From the NCBI GenBank assembly GCA_030734395.1, contig JAUZTG010000004.1, forward strand, positions 398,263 through 462,262: a stretch of DNA of 64,000 nt. The letters run 5' to 3'. Position 1 is the first letter of the stretch. Each line of letters opens with the position of its first letter. Below are positions 1-12,413 of the stretch, piece by piece. The notes beneath the pieces were generated by a model. It had not been told where the DNA came from and did not search any database. It was given only the letters and a program-made list of their open reading frames with translations. The stretch comes from Sarocladium kiliense (Eukaryota > Ascomycota > Sordariomycetes > Hypocreales > Sarocladiaceae). The translations under genes were made by a program, and so were the position numbers.

Positions 1-752
1 GAAGCAAGCAGACGTCCGACAGATCTTTGAAGTGACCTTGGAATAGGTGGTAGGGTGTCGGATGAAGTAGGGGCGAGGTAAGACTTGGTTGATGTCCTAA
101 GCTGAGAGGCGAAAGGTCGGAAAGTGGTGGCGTACAGAGGGATGAGAACTGATAGTGACTCGCAGATGGTCTCAATCAGGTTAGGAGGCGAAGGAAGGTT
201 CGAGCCAGTTGGCTTGATGAGCTGAATGCATGCCGTAGCGAAGGCTGGAATAGTAGGCGTGGCGATCTCGCGAACAAGTGTCTGATACGGTTGTAGAAGC
301 ACATAGAGCCTCGTGAGAGTGACAACGGCCAGCTCCTTCGAGGCTGGAGGGTCGTTCTTCTATATCAAACGTCAGTAAAGATCTCCGCAATAATCTCTCA
401 CGAAACGTACCTGAATAACAGCCAGCAATCCGCGCGCCCAAGCCTCAGAACCCCGGAGAACCTCCCAGCCACCAACATCAATGACAGCCTTGACAAGAGC
501 AACGGCAGCAAAGCGGCCTTCGATGGTCCTGGAAGTGAGAAGCGTGGTTATGCTTGCGTTCAGCTTGTGAACGAGGGAGGAGACCTCAGAACTTTTGTCC
601 TTGGATTTGGGATCTTGGGGTGAAGAAAGCTGTGGCTTGCAGCGGATGACATGGTTGGTGAGAGACGGGAGAGCGCGTGGAAGTTCAGCGGGGGAAAGAG
701 ATGTCAGTTTGCGACAGAGAACACGAAGGTCAGGCGGAATAGAGGCAGCCAT
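1..752 (-). CDS. RIX1: Pre-rRNA-processing protein RIX1 (N-terminal part, runs off the left edge)
   Basis: Rix1 is the scaffold of the Rix1-Ipi1-Ipi3 complex, which works with Rea1 on pre-60S ribosomes in the nucleus and in ITS2 processing. Exon 1 is 411-752 (minus) and encodes 114 residues. An intron at 360-410 (51 bp, GTACGT...ATAG, branch TACTGAC) precedes exon 2, which stays open to the window edge, so the 3' part is missing here. The N-terminus (PPDLRVLCRKLTS, then SRTIEGRFAAVALVKAVIDV and GWEVLRGSEAWARGLL) is the typical fungal Rix1 start. Exon 2 continues with KNDPPASKELAVVTLTRLY. The frame stays open upstream to another ATG at 890, but likeness begins at the ATG at 752, so I chose that one. 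Its 5' end faces YPP1 across about 595 bp. Family call is from recognition, without a search. Confidence 0.85.
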
Positions 753-1347
753 GTCTGGGTAGGTGAAAGCGCGTACGCCGGATCGATAACGTGAGGTTGG
801 ATTTGAAGCTTGACGATGCGCAGCTACCCTAAGCTGGACCGACAAGGTTGGTAGAGAATTGTGTTTCTCCAGAGGCTCTTGTGATATCAATGCCGTCGAA
901 AGTCTACTGGAAGTGGTCCATGCAGAATTCTCCGATTAAAACAGGCGGCAGAGTCTCATCCCACTTTGACTGTTGAGAAAAACCTAGTGAAGCGTCTTTC
1001 TCGTCGTCCAAGTCGAAGCTCCATCAACTTTTTTTGAGCAGTCCCTGGACCGCGGCAGGTGGGGTTGATGCAGGCTTGTGATTGGACTGATGTTGCTGCA
1101 CCGTTACGTCGCCCAGTGTCAGCTCCCAGCTTCTCTGCGTCTCTCTCCCACGACAACCCGGCCACTACCACTGCTGCTACAACCTGCGCACGGCTTGCCA
1201 GACGGAGACAGTGGTCAAAAGGCCTTCTGCATCTGTTGTGGCGCCTCGAGCTTTGGTCTGAGATATCTGCTGCGCCTGCGCACGTCATGCCCAGCCGCAC
1301 TCCTTGACCCCTCTAGCTCTGTCCCCTGACTAGGTACCGAGGTCAAG
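753..1347. promoter_or_regulatory. Divergent promoter between RIX1 and YPP1
   Basis: This 595-bp stretch lies between the start codons of two genes read away from each other, so it must hold both promoters and both 5' leaders. Short ORFs on both strands (about 956-1329) have no family likeness and look like chance. I see no clear TATA box. Confidence 0.5.
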
Positions 1348-4300
1348 ATGCCGCCCTCTCAGGTTTGACGACTGGTCTGCTCTCGAATTGGTCCGTAGCT
1401 AACGATTGAACTTCTAGGCAAAAGCTGCCCACTACATCGAACTACTCGAGAATGCGCGCTGCAATGGCGACTGGCAATCCGTGCCTGAGCTGGTGCGCAA
1501 GATCAGAAAGCATGCTCCAGACAGGTCATGTACGATACCTTGTGCCCTCTCCAAGTCCAAATGACTGTTCAATTCTGACTCAGATGTGATCACTAGGCCT
1601 TACCTTGACCGCCGAGACTGAATGCGCCATCTCGAAAACCACGACCACCTCGATACCTCCCGGAAGCGCAGCGGGTCAACATGATGGCACTTCAGGCTCG
1701 AACATCGAACTCGACCTTTCAACCCAGATCCCCAAGCTGCAGAACGAACGAGATGCCGAGTCAGTGTATCCCGAGGATAAGTTCCAGGCCCAGGTCTGTA
1801 TTGGGTGGATGCAATGGGTGGTTGCCGAGTACGATGCTGCGCTGGGCAGTCTTCCTGCAAGCCTGGACGTCCAGGTCACCGGCATCGAGTCGACAAGCAC
1901 AGCCTCCGAATGGACCACGGTCTGCATTCTGAAAGCCGCCTACCTCAAGGCCAACTGCCTGACGCGCGCGCGTCAGCGTCGGGAGGCCCTTGCCGTGCTT
2001 CACTCTGCCCTGCCTGCACTGGCAAGAGTCTGGGAAGGCAAAGGGCTCCGGTCTCAGATGCTTTACTGGACCGAGCTGTTCCTTACAGAGTACTGCGTTG
2101 TCGCGAGCGATTCAATGCGCGCAGATGAGACGATACTAGACGAGACGAATTCGCTGGCTTGCTTCCGGTCCTGGGCGCGATACTGGGAGAACTCCAAATC
2201 TACAGTCACTGGCGGTTACGGCTTCAAGGGCGCTGGTCCCCGACGGAGGATTTGGTGTGAATACTACCTGGCCCTGACGCGTATTGTGGAGGAAGATTTG
2301 CCGTATCCAATTGGCTACCTGACGACGATTGCGAACGACGCGTCTGCGAGAACACAGTTACGCACGGAGCTGAAGAGTGTCGAGGCGTACTACAAAACTC
2401 TGCTTTTAGCGGAGACAAGCTTCCCCAGGGCTGATGAGTCGAGAGACGAGGTCGAGGCCTTTGTCAAGGCGTTGATGCAAAATTGGGCAATCCTCTGCGG
2501 AAGAGGTTGGCGCGAGCACGATCTCGGGCCGGGAGGTCGGAATAGCTTCAGCCGAGGCGTTTTGGACACTCTTTATAGTGCTGCGACAAAGACGTATCAC
2601 TCGGTCACGATTTTGCGATCATTATTCATCGTCCACTTATCTGTTGCGGAATTCGACTTGGCATTTAAGGCCTTTGACTCGTACCTCGAACTTGTCAAAA
2701 AGGGCAAAGCGCGAGTTGACAAGACTGGCGAGAAGGAACCAGGCCTGGATGATGATGGAACTATCTTGGAGACAATGTCACAATGTGTCATCGCCCTATG
2801 CCGCTATGGCCACACAGGAAGCGCCGAGAAGGCACGCCGGCTTGCAGCAGAACTGGAAGATTGGCTGGCGAGGTTGCCACAGCTCAAACCTTCCGATGGC
2901 GCAACGCCAGCAATCCCCGAGGTTGAAGATCCCGCAAGCCTCCTATTCCCACCCGTACCACCACAAGTTATCGCATTGTCATGGCAGGCTATCGGCCTGG
3001 CCCATGGCCATTGGTCACGGGTCACTCACGAGGCAGCTTCACGGACGGAAATACAAGCAAAAGCCATCAGGTGCCTCAGGAAATCTCTTGCCACAGATTA
3101 TGGACTATCCAAGGACACTCGTAGCTTTTTCGCCTTGGCCATGATGCTTGCTGAGCGAAGGGACCTGACGACAGCGATTGAGGTGGTCAAGACAGCTCTT
3201 ATGACGACTCAAGGCCAGGAGGAGGACTATCATCTGACATACGGCCAATATTGGCAGGAGAGGTCACTCATTCCGATGTGGCATCTGCTTTCACTCCTTT
3301 TGAGCGCAAGACAGGACTATGTCATGGCCGCCAAGGCTTGCGAGGGCGCCTTTGAGCAGTTCAAAGACCCAACAGTTCTCTTCGGCAAATCTACACCAGG
3401 CTTCAAGAGTGAGCACCTGAATGACATGGAACAAGGGGGCGACTCAAACCCAGGATCTCGCGGTTTAGTGGATGAGATGGATGATACGGAAAAGGAGGGC
3501 ATTCTTGAGGTTAAGATGACACAGCTTGCGCTGGTGGAACTCGTGGAGGGAGCTGACGTTGCCGTCAATGCCAGCTACGAATTATTGACGTTGTTCTCGC
3601 GCCTATTTGGCTATGTTGCTGCGCAACCTGTCCTCAATCATCAACAACAGACCAAGCAGCCGCCGCGAACCTCTGGCACTCTGCGCAGTATCAAGGGCAG
3701 CATATTCGGCAGTCGCGCTGATCGGTCTAGGCCACCGACCAGACAGCCGAGTACGGCGACTATGAGCGACAAGGCAAGCACAATAGGACCTACTGCTCGT
3801 CCGGCAACAGCACAGACAACTGGAAGTGCCGCTCCCACAATTCAGGTTACAGGAGACAATGGCCGGCCAAGCACTGCGTCTGCCACACGGAGCGACTCAA
3901 AACGACGGAACAGCCTTAGAAAGGACAGGAGCAGCAGTCGCACAAGAGTGTCTAACTCTGCAGGCGGGCCGCCTCCAGCTTTCTCTACCCAGTCGACGGT
4001 CATCGACGAGACACCGTATTTCACTCCTGCGGGGGATAGCGAGCAGCAGAGCGACTTTTTCAGCGTTAACAAGCGATCAACATCCCGCTCGTCGTCGCGC
4101 TCACGAGGTCGACCAATGCCGTCACTGAACTCTTACCTCTCAAGTACTTCGAAGATGAGCGAGTTCTCCGAGTTTGCTCCCGATGGAACCACCCTGGCCT
4201 CCTCAAATGATCTCCTCCCCCTTATCCAGTACTCGAAGGAGAAGGAGAAGATGCGGCGCGCGACGATTCTGATCCGACTTTGGCTCATGATTGCAGGCCT

Positions 4301-5122
4301 ATATCGCCGAGCGGGGATGGTTGATGATGGCAAGGGAGCTGTCAATGAAGCACAAAAACTGGTTCAGGCTCTGGAAACTGAGTCAATCAGAGAGCCGGCT
4401 GGCTCAGCTGGTGTCAAAGGGGCAGGCTGGGCCGAGAGCAAGAGCGTGGAAGACTTATGGGGTGATATCCATGCCGAGGTGAGTTATCCGGAATGCCACC
4501 CTGATATCCCGCTCATACTGACTTTGTTTGACAGCTTGGCCTTCTGAGTCTGGCGGAAGAAGATCCCTTCGCCGCTCGGGAGAATTTCGAGTCAGCACTT
4601 ACGCACTGTCCGGACCACCCTGCTGCCATTGTTGGCCTCTCCAACATCCTGCTCGATATCTACAGTGAACAGATTCTCCCGCCGCCCACTGTGCCAGCTC
4701 TCGCAGATGTCGACACAATCTCAACGAAACTCTCAAAGACCGAGACTGCCTCCTCGGATATACCCTCTGCACCCCTGGGTCTTGGCCCTACCAACGCCAA
4801 TGCCTCCACGGCGACACCCCAGCCTATCGACAATCAGACAACTACGAGATCACAACTCCCCTCACCGTACAAGGCGACATCGCTTCCACTGGCAGACCGA
4901 CTCGCAGCACGAGACCGAGCCTACGCTTTGCTAACTGGGCTGACTCGCCTCGGCGACGGATGGAATCGTGCAGACGCGTGGTTTGCACTCGCAAGAGCCT
5001 ATGAGGAGAGTGGACAGCCGGACAAGGCAAAGGAGGTGCTTTGGTGGTGTGTTGAGCTCGAGGAGGCAACCGGAGTGAGGGAATGGCGATGTGTGGGCGG
5101 TTCAGGTGGCTATACCCTCTGA
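1348..5122 (+). CDS. YPP1: YPP1-like TPR protein (PI4-kinase Stt4 complex / cargo transport)
   Basis: Ypp1 (TTC7 in animals) is a helical-repeat scaffold that with Efr3 holds the phosphatidylinositol 4-kinase Stt4 at the plasma membrane. Four exons: 1348-1362 (five codons, MPPSQ), 1418-1529, 1597-4478 and 4535-5122. Joined they give 1198 residues. The first two junctions restore the expected N-terminus: AAHYIELLENARCNGDWQSV, the KIRKHAP segment, then CLTLTAETECAI across the phase-1 junction at 1529/1597. TPR-type helical pairs run through the body. The C-terminus has a clear pair (ADAWFALARAYEESGQPDKA). Residues about 724-893 are a Ser/Thr/Arg-rich, probably disordered linker, common in filamentous-fungal orthologues. 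The last exon also holds a low-complexity insert before the final repeats. The first exon is so short that ORF-based annotation would miss it. Confidence 0.85.
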
Positions 5123-7007
5123 TAGATAGTGGGAAGCGACGATATGGATGGCAGTCCTGGAGTTGAGCTGTAGCGAGGAGAGAGCGTACTTTCGAGCGAA
5201 GCACATGCGTTGCAACAAGCGTGCGGATGGCCACGCTCTGGGCACAACATCCGCCGCACTTTTGAGTCAATTACTGTATAGACCGAGCGAAGTCACCAAT
5301 AGTACTTGTTCCAACCTAACCTTCGCATGCGAGCACTTCCTCCCAGAGATCTACACCAAACTACGTCATAAGAGCTGAGTGACTGTCTCTGACACACAGA
5401 GGCATTTTAGACTAGCTCTAACAAACATGCATATTGCTAGTTCGAAACTCCAGCAATCGATCCCAATCTCGCAGTCAAGCAACCGACGTCATTACTCTGA
5501 GCTCTTGATCTCGATTGTCAACTTTCCAACCTCTCGTGAGACGAACCGGAAATTACCGTTCTGATGATCGCTCGCTGCTGACAAGCATCATCCTAAACGG
5601 ACCGGAAATCCCTGTGGAAACAAACGAGTATAGGACCTAAGCACTTGTAATGGAGGGTCAGACGGAAGCACACTTTTGCTCCCGTTTCATAGGGGAATGT
5701 ACTCCGTAAGTTGTAGTTGTATGAAACTCATGCTGGTCTCGAACATTGTGGCGGCTGAATTTGAGCTTGCAAGGACACCATGCTGTCAGCTGAAGAGGTA
5801 AATAGAGTACGTAGTTTATTAGGTCTCGTGTCGAGGAGAAGGAAGGTTGGCCTGTGTTTCGATAGTTTCGGGGCACAGAGGACTGGTCATACCGGCGACA
5901 TGGTGCTGACTCGTGAGTTGTCGCTTGCTAGGCGGTTGTTGTTGCTCTTCTGGAAATCGAAGCCAGAGTCCACCCATGAGATGCTTGTCAAGCACTGTGG
6001 TATTTTTTCAATGCAGGCAATGTGTTGTAGCATCCCGGATGATCAGAGCTGTGGCAAGACAGAGGACCCCCTCATTGCTCACAACGTTGCAACCGTCTCA
6101 AGAACCCCAAGGAACAATGGAAACAATCCCCCTCACGAACATAAACAAAGCAACAGCATATGAATTATGCATACAGCTCTCTTGCACAAATTCCACCCAA
6201 TCACAGCCCAAACACCCACGTTCCCACACCTAATTTCCACATTCTACAAGGATCACCCACCCCAGAAAAAAGAGGGCCATCCAGGCACACCGGTTGGCAG
6301 CTGGGCCATTCCGCCCCCGCCATTCCGTACCTGGCACCAAACCTCTCGAGGAATAGACCCCAAAAGCACCGAAATTGTGAGCTACTGGGCCCTTGGGATA
6401 GCCTGGAACCTTGTACATGTAGCCTAGAGACGGAAATTAACCACACGACGATCCTTCTGAAGGCTGAGCGCTTTTGGGGGTTTCACGGGTCTCCCGCCTT
6501 TGCCGCATTCCCAAGTCTTGTCTCCAGGTCTCACATTTGGTGGGATACTGTTGACGACAGGAGAGAAGAACATGTTTGGGGGCAAAGAAAAGGTTTTGTT
6601 TGAGAAGATGGTGAGTGAACCTCAGAGGCTCGAGAAGTGAACAGTGTCAAAAAGGTTGATCATAAAGATGTCTTCGGAACCCCTGAAAGAACGCCCGAGA
6701 GAACAATTAGAAGATTAAGATACATGATTTTGCCCAAGATCATCAGTGTGAATAAGAAAACAGTCGCTGGTTCGCGCGCGTATCGTATGCCGTTTGTGGG
6801 GGGTATGCCAAAATGATATTCAGGAAGAAGCCTAAGTTAAACTCTTGTACAATCGTCCAACCAAAGTGGAAGCAGTCCTCCAGAAATATGTAGTTTGCTT
6901 GTCGTGAAAATTAAATGACCTTCGCCGCTATACTTTTGCAGAAACAAGATACAGAGAAGCCCATCCTTGGCTCAAGGAAGCCGCAGACAGGATGTTCATC
7001 TGCTCAT
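5123..7007. other. Intergenic, convergent 3' ends of YPP1 and the GPI-protein gene
   Basis: About 1.9 kb between two convergent stop codons. It should hold both 3' UTRs. Several short ORFs (61-147 codons) occur on both strands, but none has family likeness or plausible splice partners. I see no tRNA or other RNA gene. Confidence 0.5.
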
Positions 7008-7721
7008 TTAAGCAAGGATGAAGGCAGCGAAACCAGCGACGGCAGCGAAGATGGCAGAGCCGGCAAGGCCAGCGGCACCAGCCTCAGTCGGGGGAGCCTC
7101 AGTGGGGGGAGGCTTGGGGATGGTGTCGTTGCCGTGAGGGGGAGGAGTGACGGTAGGGGGCTTGACGGGAGCAGTCTCCTCAGGAGGGCAGGGAACCTCA
7201 ACGGTCTTGGTCTCGACGGTGGTGATGGTGGTGACGTGCTCCTTGGTGATGTGAGTGGTGGTGTAGCTGGGGCACTCAGGCTGCTCAGGCTGCTCGGGCT
7301 TCTCGGGGGTCTCGGGAGTCTCAGGCTTCTCGGGCTGCTCAGGCTTGCCGGGGTACTCAGGCTTCTCGGGAACGGTGCCGTTTCCGTGAGTAGGAGGGGG
7401 AGGGTGAGGGTAGTCAGTAGGACCGACGGGGCACACGGTGGTGGAGATCGGGACGGTCTCAGTCACGACGATGGTGGAGTGAGCCGGGCAGTCAGGGACC
7501 TCCTCGGGGCAGTCGATGATGGTGTGGACGTTGGTGGCGTAGACGGTAGAGGTGGTCAGAGGGACGTACTCAACCGAGGTACGGGCCGGGCAGTCGGGGA
7601 CATCCTCGGGGCAGTCGGTGATGGTGCTGACGCGAGTAGAGGTGACGTACTCGGTCTCAGCAGGAGACTGGGCGTAGGCCACAGCGGAGGTGGCGACGAC
7701 GGCGACAGCAGAGAAACGCAT
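7008..7721 (-). CDS. Secreted GPI-anchored Thr/Pro-rich cell-wall protein
   Basis: A single exon of 237 residues. It starts with a signal peptide (MRFSAVAVVATSAVAYAQS, cleavage expected near residue 18) and ends with a hydrophobic tail (about residues 217-237) after a Gly/Ala stretch, the usual signal for a GPI anchor. The mature chain contains two imperfect repeats built on a DCPE(D/E)VPDCPA core, each followed by a Thr/Val-rich segment, so cysteines are evenly spaced. After these comes a Pro-Glu-Lys/Gln tract of PEKPE-type units, then a Thr-rich segment and a second Pro-rich spacer. This is the build of fungal wall or adhesin-like proteins displayed on the plasma membrane or linked to wall glucan. 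No enzymatic domain is seen and no specific role can be given. Upstream on the same strand, about 200 bp before the start, there is an AT-rich TATA-like element. Confidence 0.8.
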   Translation of the reverse strand: MRFSAVAVVATSAVAYAQSPAETEYVTSTRVSTITDCPEDVPDCPARTSVEYVPLTTSTVYATNVHTIIDCPEEVPDCPAHSTIVVTETVPISTTVCPVGPTDYPHPPPPTHGNGTVPEKPEYPGKPEQPEKPETPETPEKPEQPEQPECPSYTTTHITKEHVTTITTVETKTVEVPCPPEETAPVKPPTVTPPPHGNDTIPKPPPTEAPPTEAGAAGLAGSAIFAAVAGFAAFILA

Positions 7722-7919
7722 CTTGACTGATTTCTGAAGTTACTCGAAAAGAGAACTGGGTGTATGTGTTTGTGGGTGTGGGTTGAAAGAATGTGGGATA
7801 GTTGGTTTTGAAAGAATGGACGACCGAAGTCAAGCGAGCAGAAGCTGGTAGTTGCTTAGAGTATTGGCTTGTTGGCTGAGGAAGGAAGAGAAAAGAAAGT
7901 CGAAGGAGATGGAGGATGG

Positions 7920-7940
7920 CCGCGTTTTAATAGCCATGTC
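7920..7940 (-). promoter_or_regulatory. TATA-like element upstream of the GPI-protein gene
   Basis: On the minus strand this reads GCTATTAAAACGCG, a TATA-like stretch about 200 bp upstream of the GPI-protein ATG at 7721. A run of G/C just upstream (about 7964-7976) contains AGGGG, the core of the stress-response element in yeasts. Both are judged by eye only. Confidence 0.3.
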
Positions 7941-10900
7941 GTCTGCCAATCCAGCCTGGTGGCCACCCCCCCTATTCCCTCTTCTTCCGCATATCCCTGG
8001 ATGGTGCTGTGCAGCCCCATCTCCGTTCTACACGCCGAGGCTGCTTGATCCATCGTTAGCACAGATCCACAGTGCCATCAGCACGAGATGAATAGACAGC
8101 CCCGGTCGTCACGGGAAATTAGACCAACTTGGCTCCTGGCTATTCTCCAGGGCAGGCCCGCTCTTCCAGGGGCACCCGTGGCAGAGGCTGCAGTTGGACG
8201 GATGCATGCCCTCCTCGCAACGACCGACAATGAAATGATAGTGGGTCCTAGGGCGACTCACGGACCATGGACAAGAGGAACCACCTTCCGGCTCCAGGAT
8301 CGGGAGGCGCCATTGGACGGGGCCTTTGTCGCATCAGCGGCTAGGAGGCGGGACTTCAGCAGAGTCAGCAGGCAAACGAGGGCGGCACGAATGTCATCCC
8401 CCTGGGACAGTTCCACGCCGCTGAGCGCTGTATTTCATGCTGAAAGCGACGGAAAGGGGAAGGACAGCAGGGGTCCCGTCCAAGGGATTTTCGTTACTGG
8501 CTTCTGGTGATCGGGTCGTGTCCACTAAAAAGCGCCACCCAGGCTTTCCACTCCCCCCTTTGTCCATCAAATCTCCCCCAAGCCGGGATGGACCATCCCA
8601 TCTGCGGCAGCCGGACCTCCCAAGATGGTGCCAATTTCGACAGGACTCAGTTGGAGCGCTGCCGCCGCTGGAAGATGCGTGGCTGGGGAATTGGCCATTG
8701 GGCGATCGCTGTGATTAATTATAGCACATAAAGCGCTTGACAACTTGGCTCCAGAACACAATTTCGGCGGCAAGGATACGCCCCCCGTACCAACTGAGCA
8801 GTCTTGTCTCGACAGCAGACGGAACAGGCAGCTAAACCTTTTAGGCACAGCTCTTTGCCTAGCTGTATTGGTCGGCACAATTGTGGCTAACGAGTTCTGC
8901 ATCCCGGCGCCTGTTACGATCGAGACCATGAGCGTGGTCGCCTGGATCCCCTGCCCTGGTCTTAGTCGGCTCTTCCAGGGCCATTCGCCTGTTTGCGCAC
9001 GCCGGACCGCCACTGTTAGAGAGCCTTGACCACATTGTACAGTGGAGATTAAAGCTTTTCTGATGCTGGAGGTTGACTGGAGGGAGTCCGGGATCTGGGG
9101 AGAAAGTGTCTGTCAAAGCTGTCAGCAAAATGCCTGTTGCACAAGCACAGCATAAAGTGAGCCACTCTCGATCAGACGACAGACGGGGCTTGTAATACCG
9201 TCCCACCACAGCACTGGGCCCTTCTGAAGAAGCTTGAATGGTGCTGGAGGCTGACCATTGGTAAGCTGGGCCGGCAGTTGTGCCCGTTGGAATGCGGCCA
9301 GCCTCGTGGGCCAGTGCCGATGCCTAGTCAATCGGATTGTGTAGCCGGACGGGATGGGTTCACCAGTCCCTTCTTTCGAGACATTGTGGCACTTGAGGAT
9401 GGAAAGGAAAACTACCGACGAAGGGATGACGATGCCGGCACCATTGGTACCAGCAACAAGACCTTACCCCGAGGGAGGCTGAGTGAGGATAGAGAGGGAG
9501 CGGGAGGGGCACAGCGCCTGTGGTGAAGGAGGACACCACCTGCATCTCTACTGCACGTGCATAAGTCCCGTTTCGAATGCTGCATAAAACAACTGCGCCA
9601 GTGGACGAATGGTGTCTCTGACAGTTGGTGGCTTGGGTGGTTGCAGCACTGACACTGCCACCTCATGCGCTAATGCAGGAACCGATCTCCAGCCCTCCAT
9701 CCATCCCGCCAGAAGGGGGACATCCCTCTTGAGTCGTCCTGGAGGGGCTTCGGCCGCCGTCCATTGCATAAAATAGGCATAAACCTGTACTAAGTAACAA
9801 TCCAACCCACAATCTCAGCAAAACACCTCACCACCACCATTAACAAGGCGATCCGCCATTCACTGGGCCTCGCTCCCTTCGGCTACCAAAGTCCTAGACG
9901 GTGTGTTTCGAGTTCCTGCAGTCGTCGTCAGCGACACTTCTCCAGTGCACACTCTCGTCATCCTCGATTTCGCCCCCATTTCACCGAGATTGAAGCATCA
10001 CGATGACTCCTTCATAAGGTTGCGATCGGCAGTGCTCTCGAGTGATCTCGTACCTCGTTTTGTCCACCTCGACTCACTCCTTGTCACATCGCCTAAGACG
10101 CCGCTAGAGTTGGCTCCGTGACTATCAAACAGACCGCTTTCCGTCGTAGTCCTGGGATCTGGAAGCGACATGGGGTTCGCTCCTCTCACAGGCATCAAGC
10201 TTCCAGCCAACGATCGTCCCACGCACTAGTTCGTCTTTTCTGCTTGGCCAACTGCCTTCCAGTGCTCTTGGCGTAGATTCGAATGGAGAAACGTTCAATT
10301 CTGCATTCAGGCCAAAAAAACAAGCCGCTTCTGGCAAGTTGCATTTCCCCGTATAATCGGCCCATTATAGGTGCATAAGCCACCGCCTGGTTGCAATATT
10401 CCGTCGTCCAGGGAAGTCTGGTAGCTTGGAAATTTGCAATTCTCCTGGCGCCGATGGTTGGCTGTCCATCGTCCAATCCGAAATCTCTTCACACGGACCT
10501 CTTGTTGCATCGCGAACCCCACCCTCGGCGATCTCATATTCTGGAGCTTTGAGCCTGGAGGTTTTCATGCGAGTCCAGGATAACGCTTGTCTCCCCTAGT
10601 CACATTCTTTTCCATAAGGTTGCAAGGTTCCCGAATGGACCATGTCCGCATGAGGGCCCAGAGCGCCGATACCGATGGTACTTTGCCCCCGCAATAGGAG
10701 AATTCCTCTTGGCGGCTCCAAATGTCCGTATACGAGCTTCGCTACCGCTTCTGTACGGTCCAGGGGGAGATGAGCAGTCTGGTGTGGAATAGCCTAGACG
10801 GCATGGAGTCGCTTGTTTGAGGAGTAGATAATGGCGCTGTCGCGCCGACCCCGGAAAACGAGCAAGAGACGCGAGCACGACGCGCCTATTCACTTTCGCC

Positions 10901-12413
10901 ACGAATTGTTCAGGGGAACACTCGATGGCGCCGTCAATGCCCTTCGATTCTTTGCGATTCGACTTCAGAGCCTGATACCATCCATTTCGATACAATCGGA
11001 ACACTCCGGCGATCTATCTTCTCGTCAAGGAGATTCCTGCATGATGGAACTTTTCATCAAGCAACATGACTTGATCGGCTGACTTTCTGCACTACTCGCC
11101 CAGGCTGGAGGATGTGTGATTTTCAAGCTTGAGATTCGTTCCAAGAAAGTGAGGGATGACAAACCTTCTTTCTTATGCTGGTATTGCTAAGCACTGGCGA
11201 GTCCATTATACGATCGAATGACGACGACACCTCGGCCGACTTGACCCCGAGACAACGCGAGGCTCATCAATGGCTGCTATTTGCTGGAAGTGGCTACTGC
11301 TGGTCCCAGGCATATCGAGTCTCATTCCAAAGCCATTTCGGCGAGCTAGATTCTGATCCAGGCACGTTGTCAAGCAAGCATTCCACAAGAACGGACATTG
11401 GTCCCCCAGGTGCTCCCTCTGTATTGAAGTGGCTGCTGGGTTGTGAATCTCTCGGTAAGAACACGACAAAGTGGCAGAGTTGGTCAATGTGTTCCCAACC
11501 CCGGCCTTGCGGTGAGCCTTTCTGGTATTGAGCTAGTGAAGTTGATGCATACGATGTCAACGTCTCGAACGCTCTGCCGCCAGTCTACTTTCACGGCTGC
11601 GGCACTGAGTCCGCCTTTGAACTCTCTTTAGGTTGTACTGCTATAAGTTCCCTAGACCGGTCAACGGACTTTTCATGGTATAAAGTGGTATCGTGGTAGG
11701 TAGCCACCGTGCCGGCTTCGTAGTTGTCACCGTCGAGAAACTGGCATCTGTTTTCGTCACGGCTTTTCAGACACAGGACAAGAAGTTATAAGATGAGCCC
11801 GAGAGCCTGGAATGACAGGCACAATTGTCGCCCTGGCGTCTCTGGAACGCTTCCCAGTTCTGCTCAGTCCATAGAAGTGTTGTCGAAAAGACTCCACAGT
11901 GTCAGAGCTGCTGGATGAAGCAGCCTAAATTGACAGCCTGCACTGTGGGCACTAAGCTGTGTTTGTCCGAACATTGCCCGCAGGCCTCTCACCAGAGAAG
12001 CCTCCTCTTCCCCCCACATTGGCACGAGACTGCACCGACTTTTGGGAATTGCTTGGATGGAAAAAACACGCACAACCTCGGGCCATAGGACGACGAAAGC
12101 ACGAATCTGCCTCCCGACCACCAGGCTGCCTGCAGTCAAGCTTCTCTCCTACCCAAAATCACCGGTTCTACTGTCCGTGACTGCTGCATCCTTCCGTCGA
12201 GTCCACACGGCGTCGGGCATCACCCCTCCCTGACCCCGACCGCGCCCCTCCCGAGAGGCATGCGATCTGGGGAGCTTTGACTGACGACATACCCAATTTC
12301 TCGAGGATGCTGGATGCTGTGCACGCCACGCTGCCGGTGTTATAGCAGCTTAACAACACATCTAAGAGGACTCACTGTAGTCTCTCCTCTGCCCTAGAGG
12401 CATCTTTTCCATC
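7941..12413. other. Long intergenic stretch with no supported gene
   Basis: About 4.5 kb between the GPI-protein gene and LOS1. ORFs on both strands are short (up to about 150 codons), overlap each other, and show no domain, no signal peptide and no splice partners that extend them. A segment near 9770-9900 is AC-rich and reads like a 5' leader (ATAAAATAGGCATAAACC, then a C/A-rich run), so an untranslated RNA or a long leader is possible. Nothing in it can be called a gene from sequence alone. Confidence 0.45.

Noticed and set aside
5441..5475. TTCGAAACTCC stretch resembling a tRNA T-loop
   Set aside because: The flanks do not form a T-stem and no A-box or acceptor stem fits.
6915..7730. 271-codon plus-strand ORF
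   Set aside because: It is antisense to the GPI-protein gene; its Gly/Arg/Asp repeats mirror the Pro/Glu/Thr codons of the real gene.
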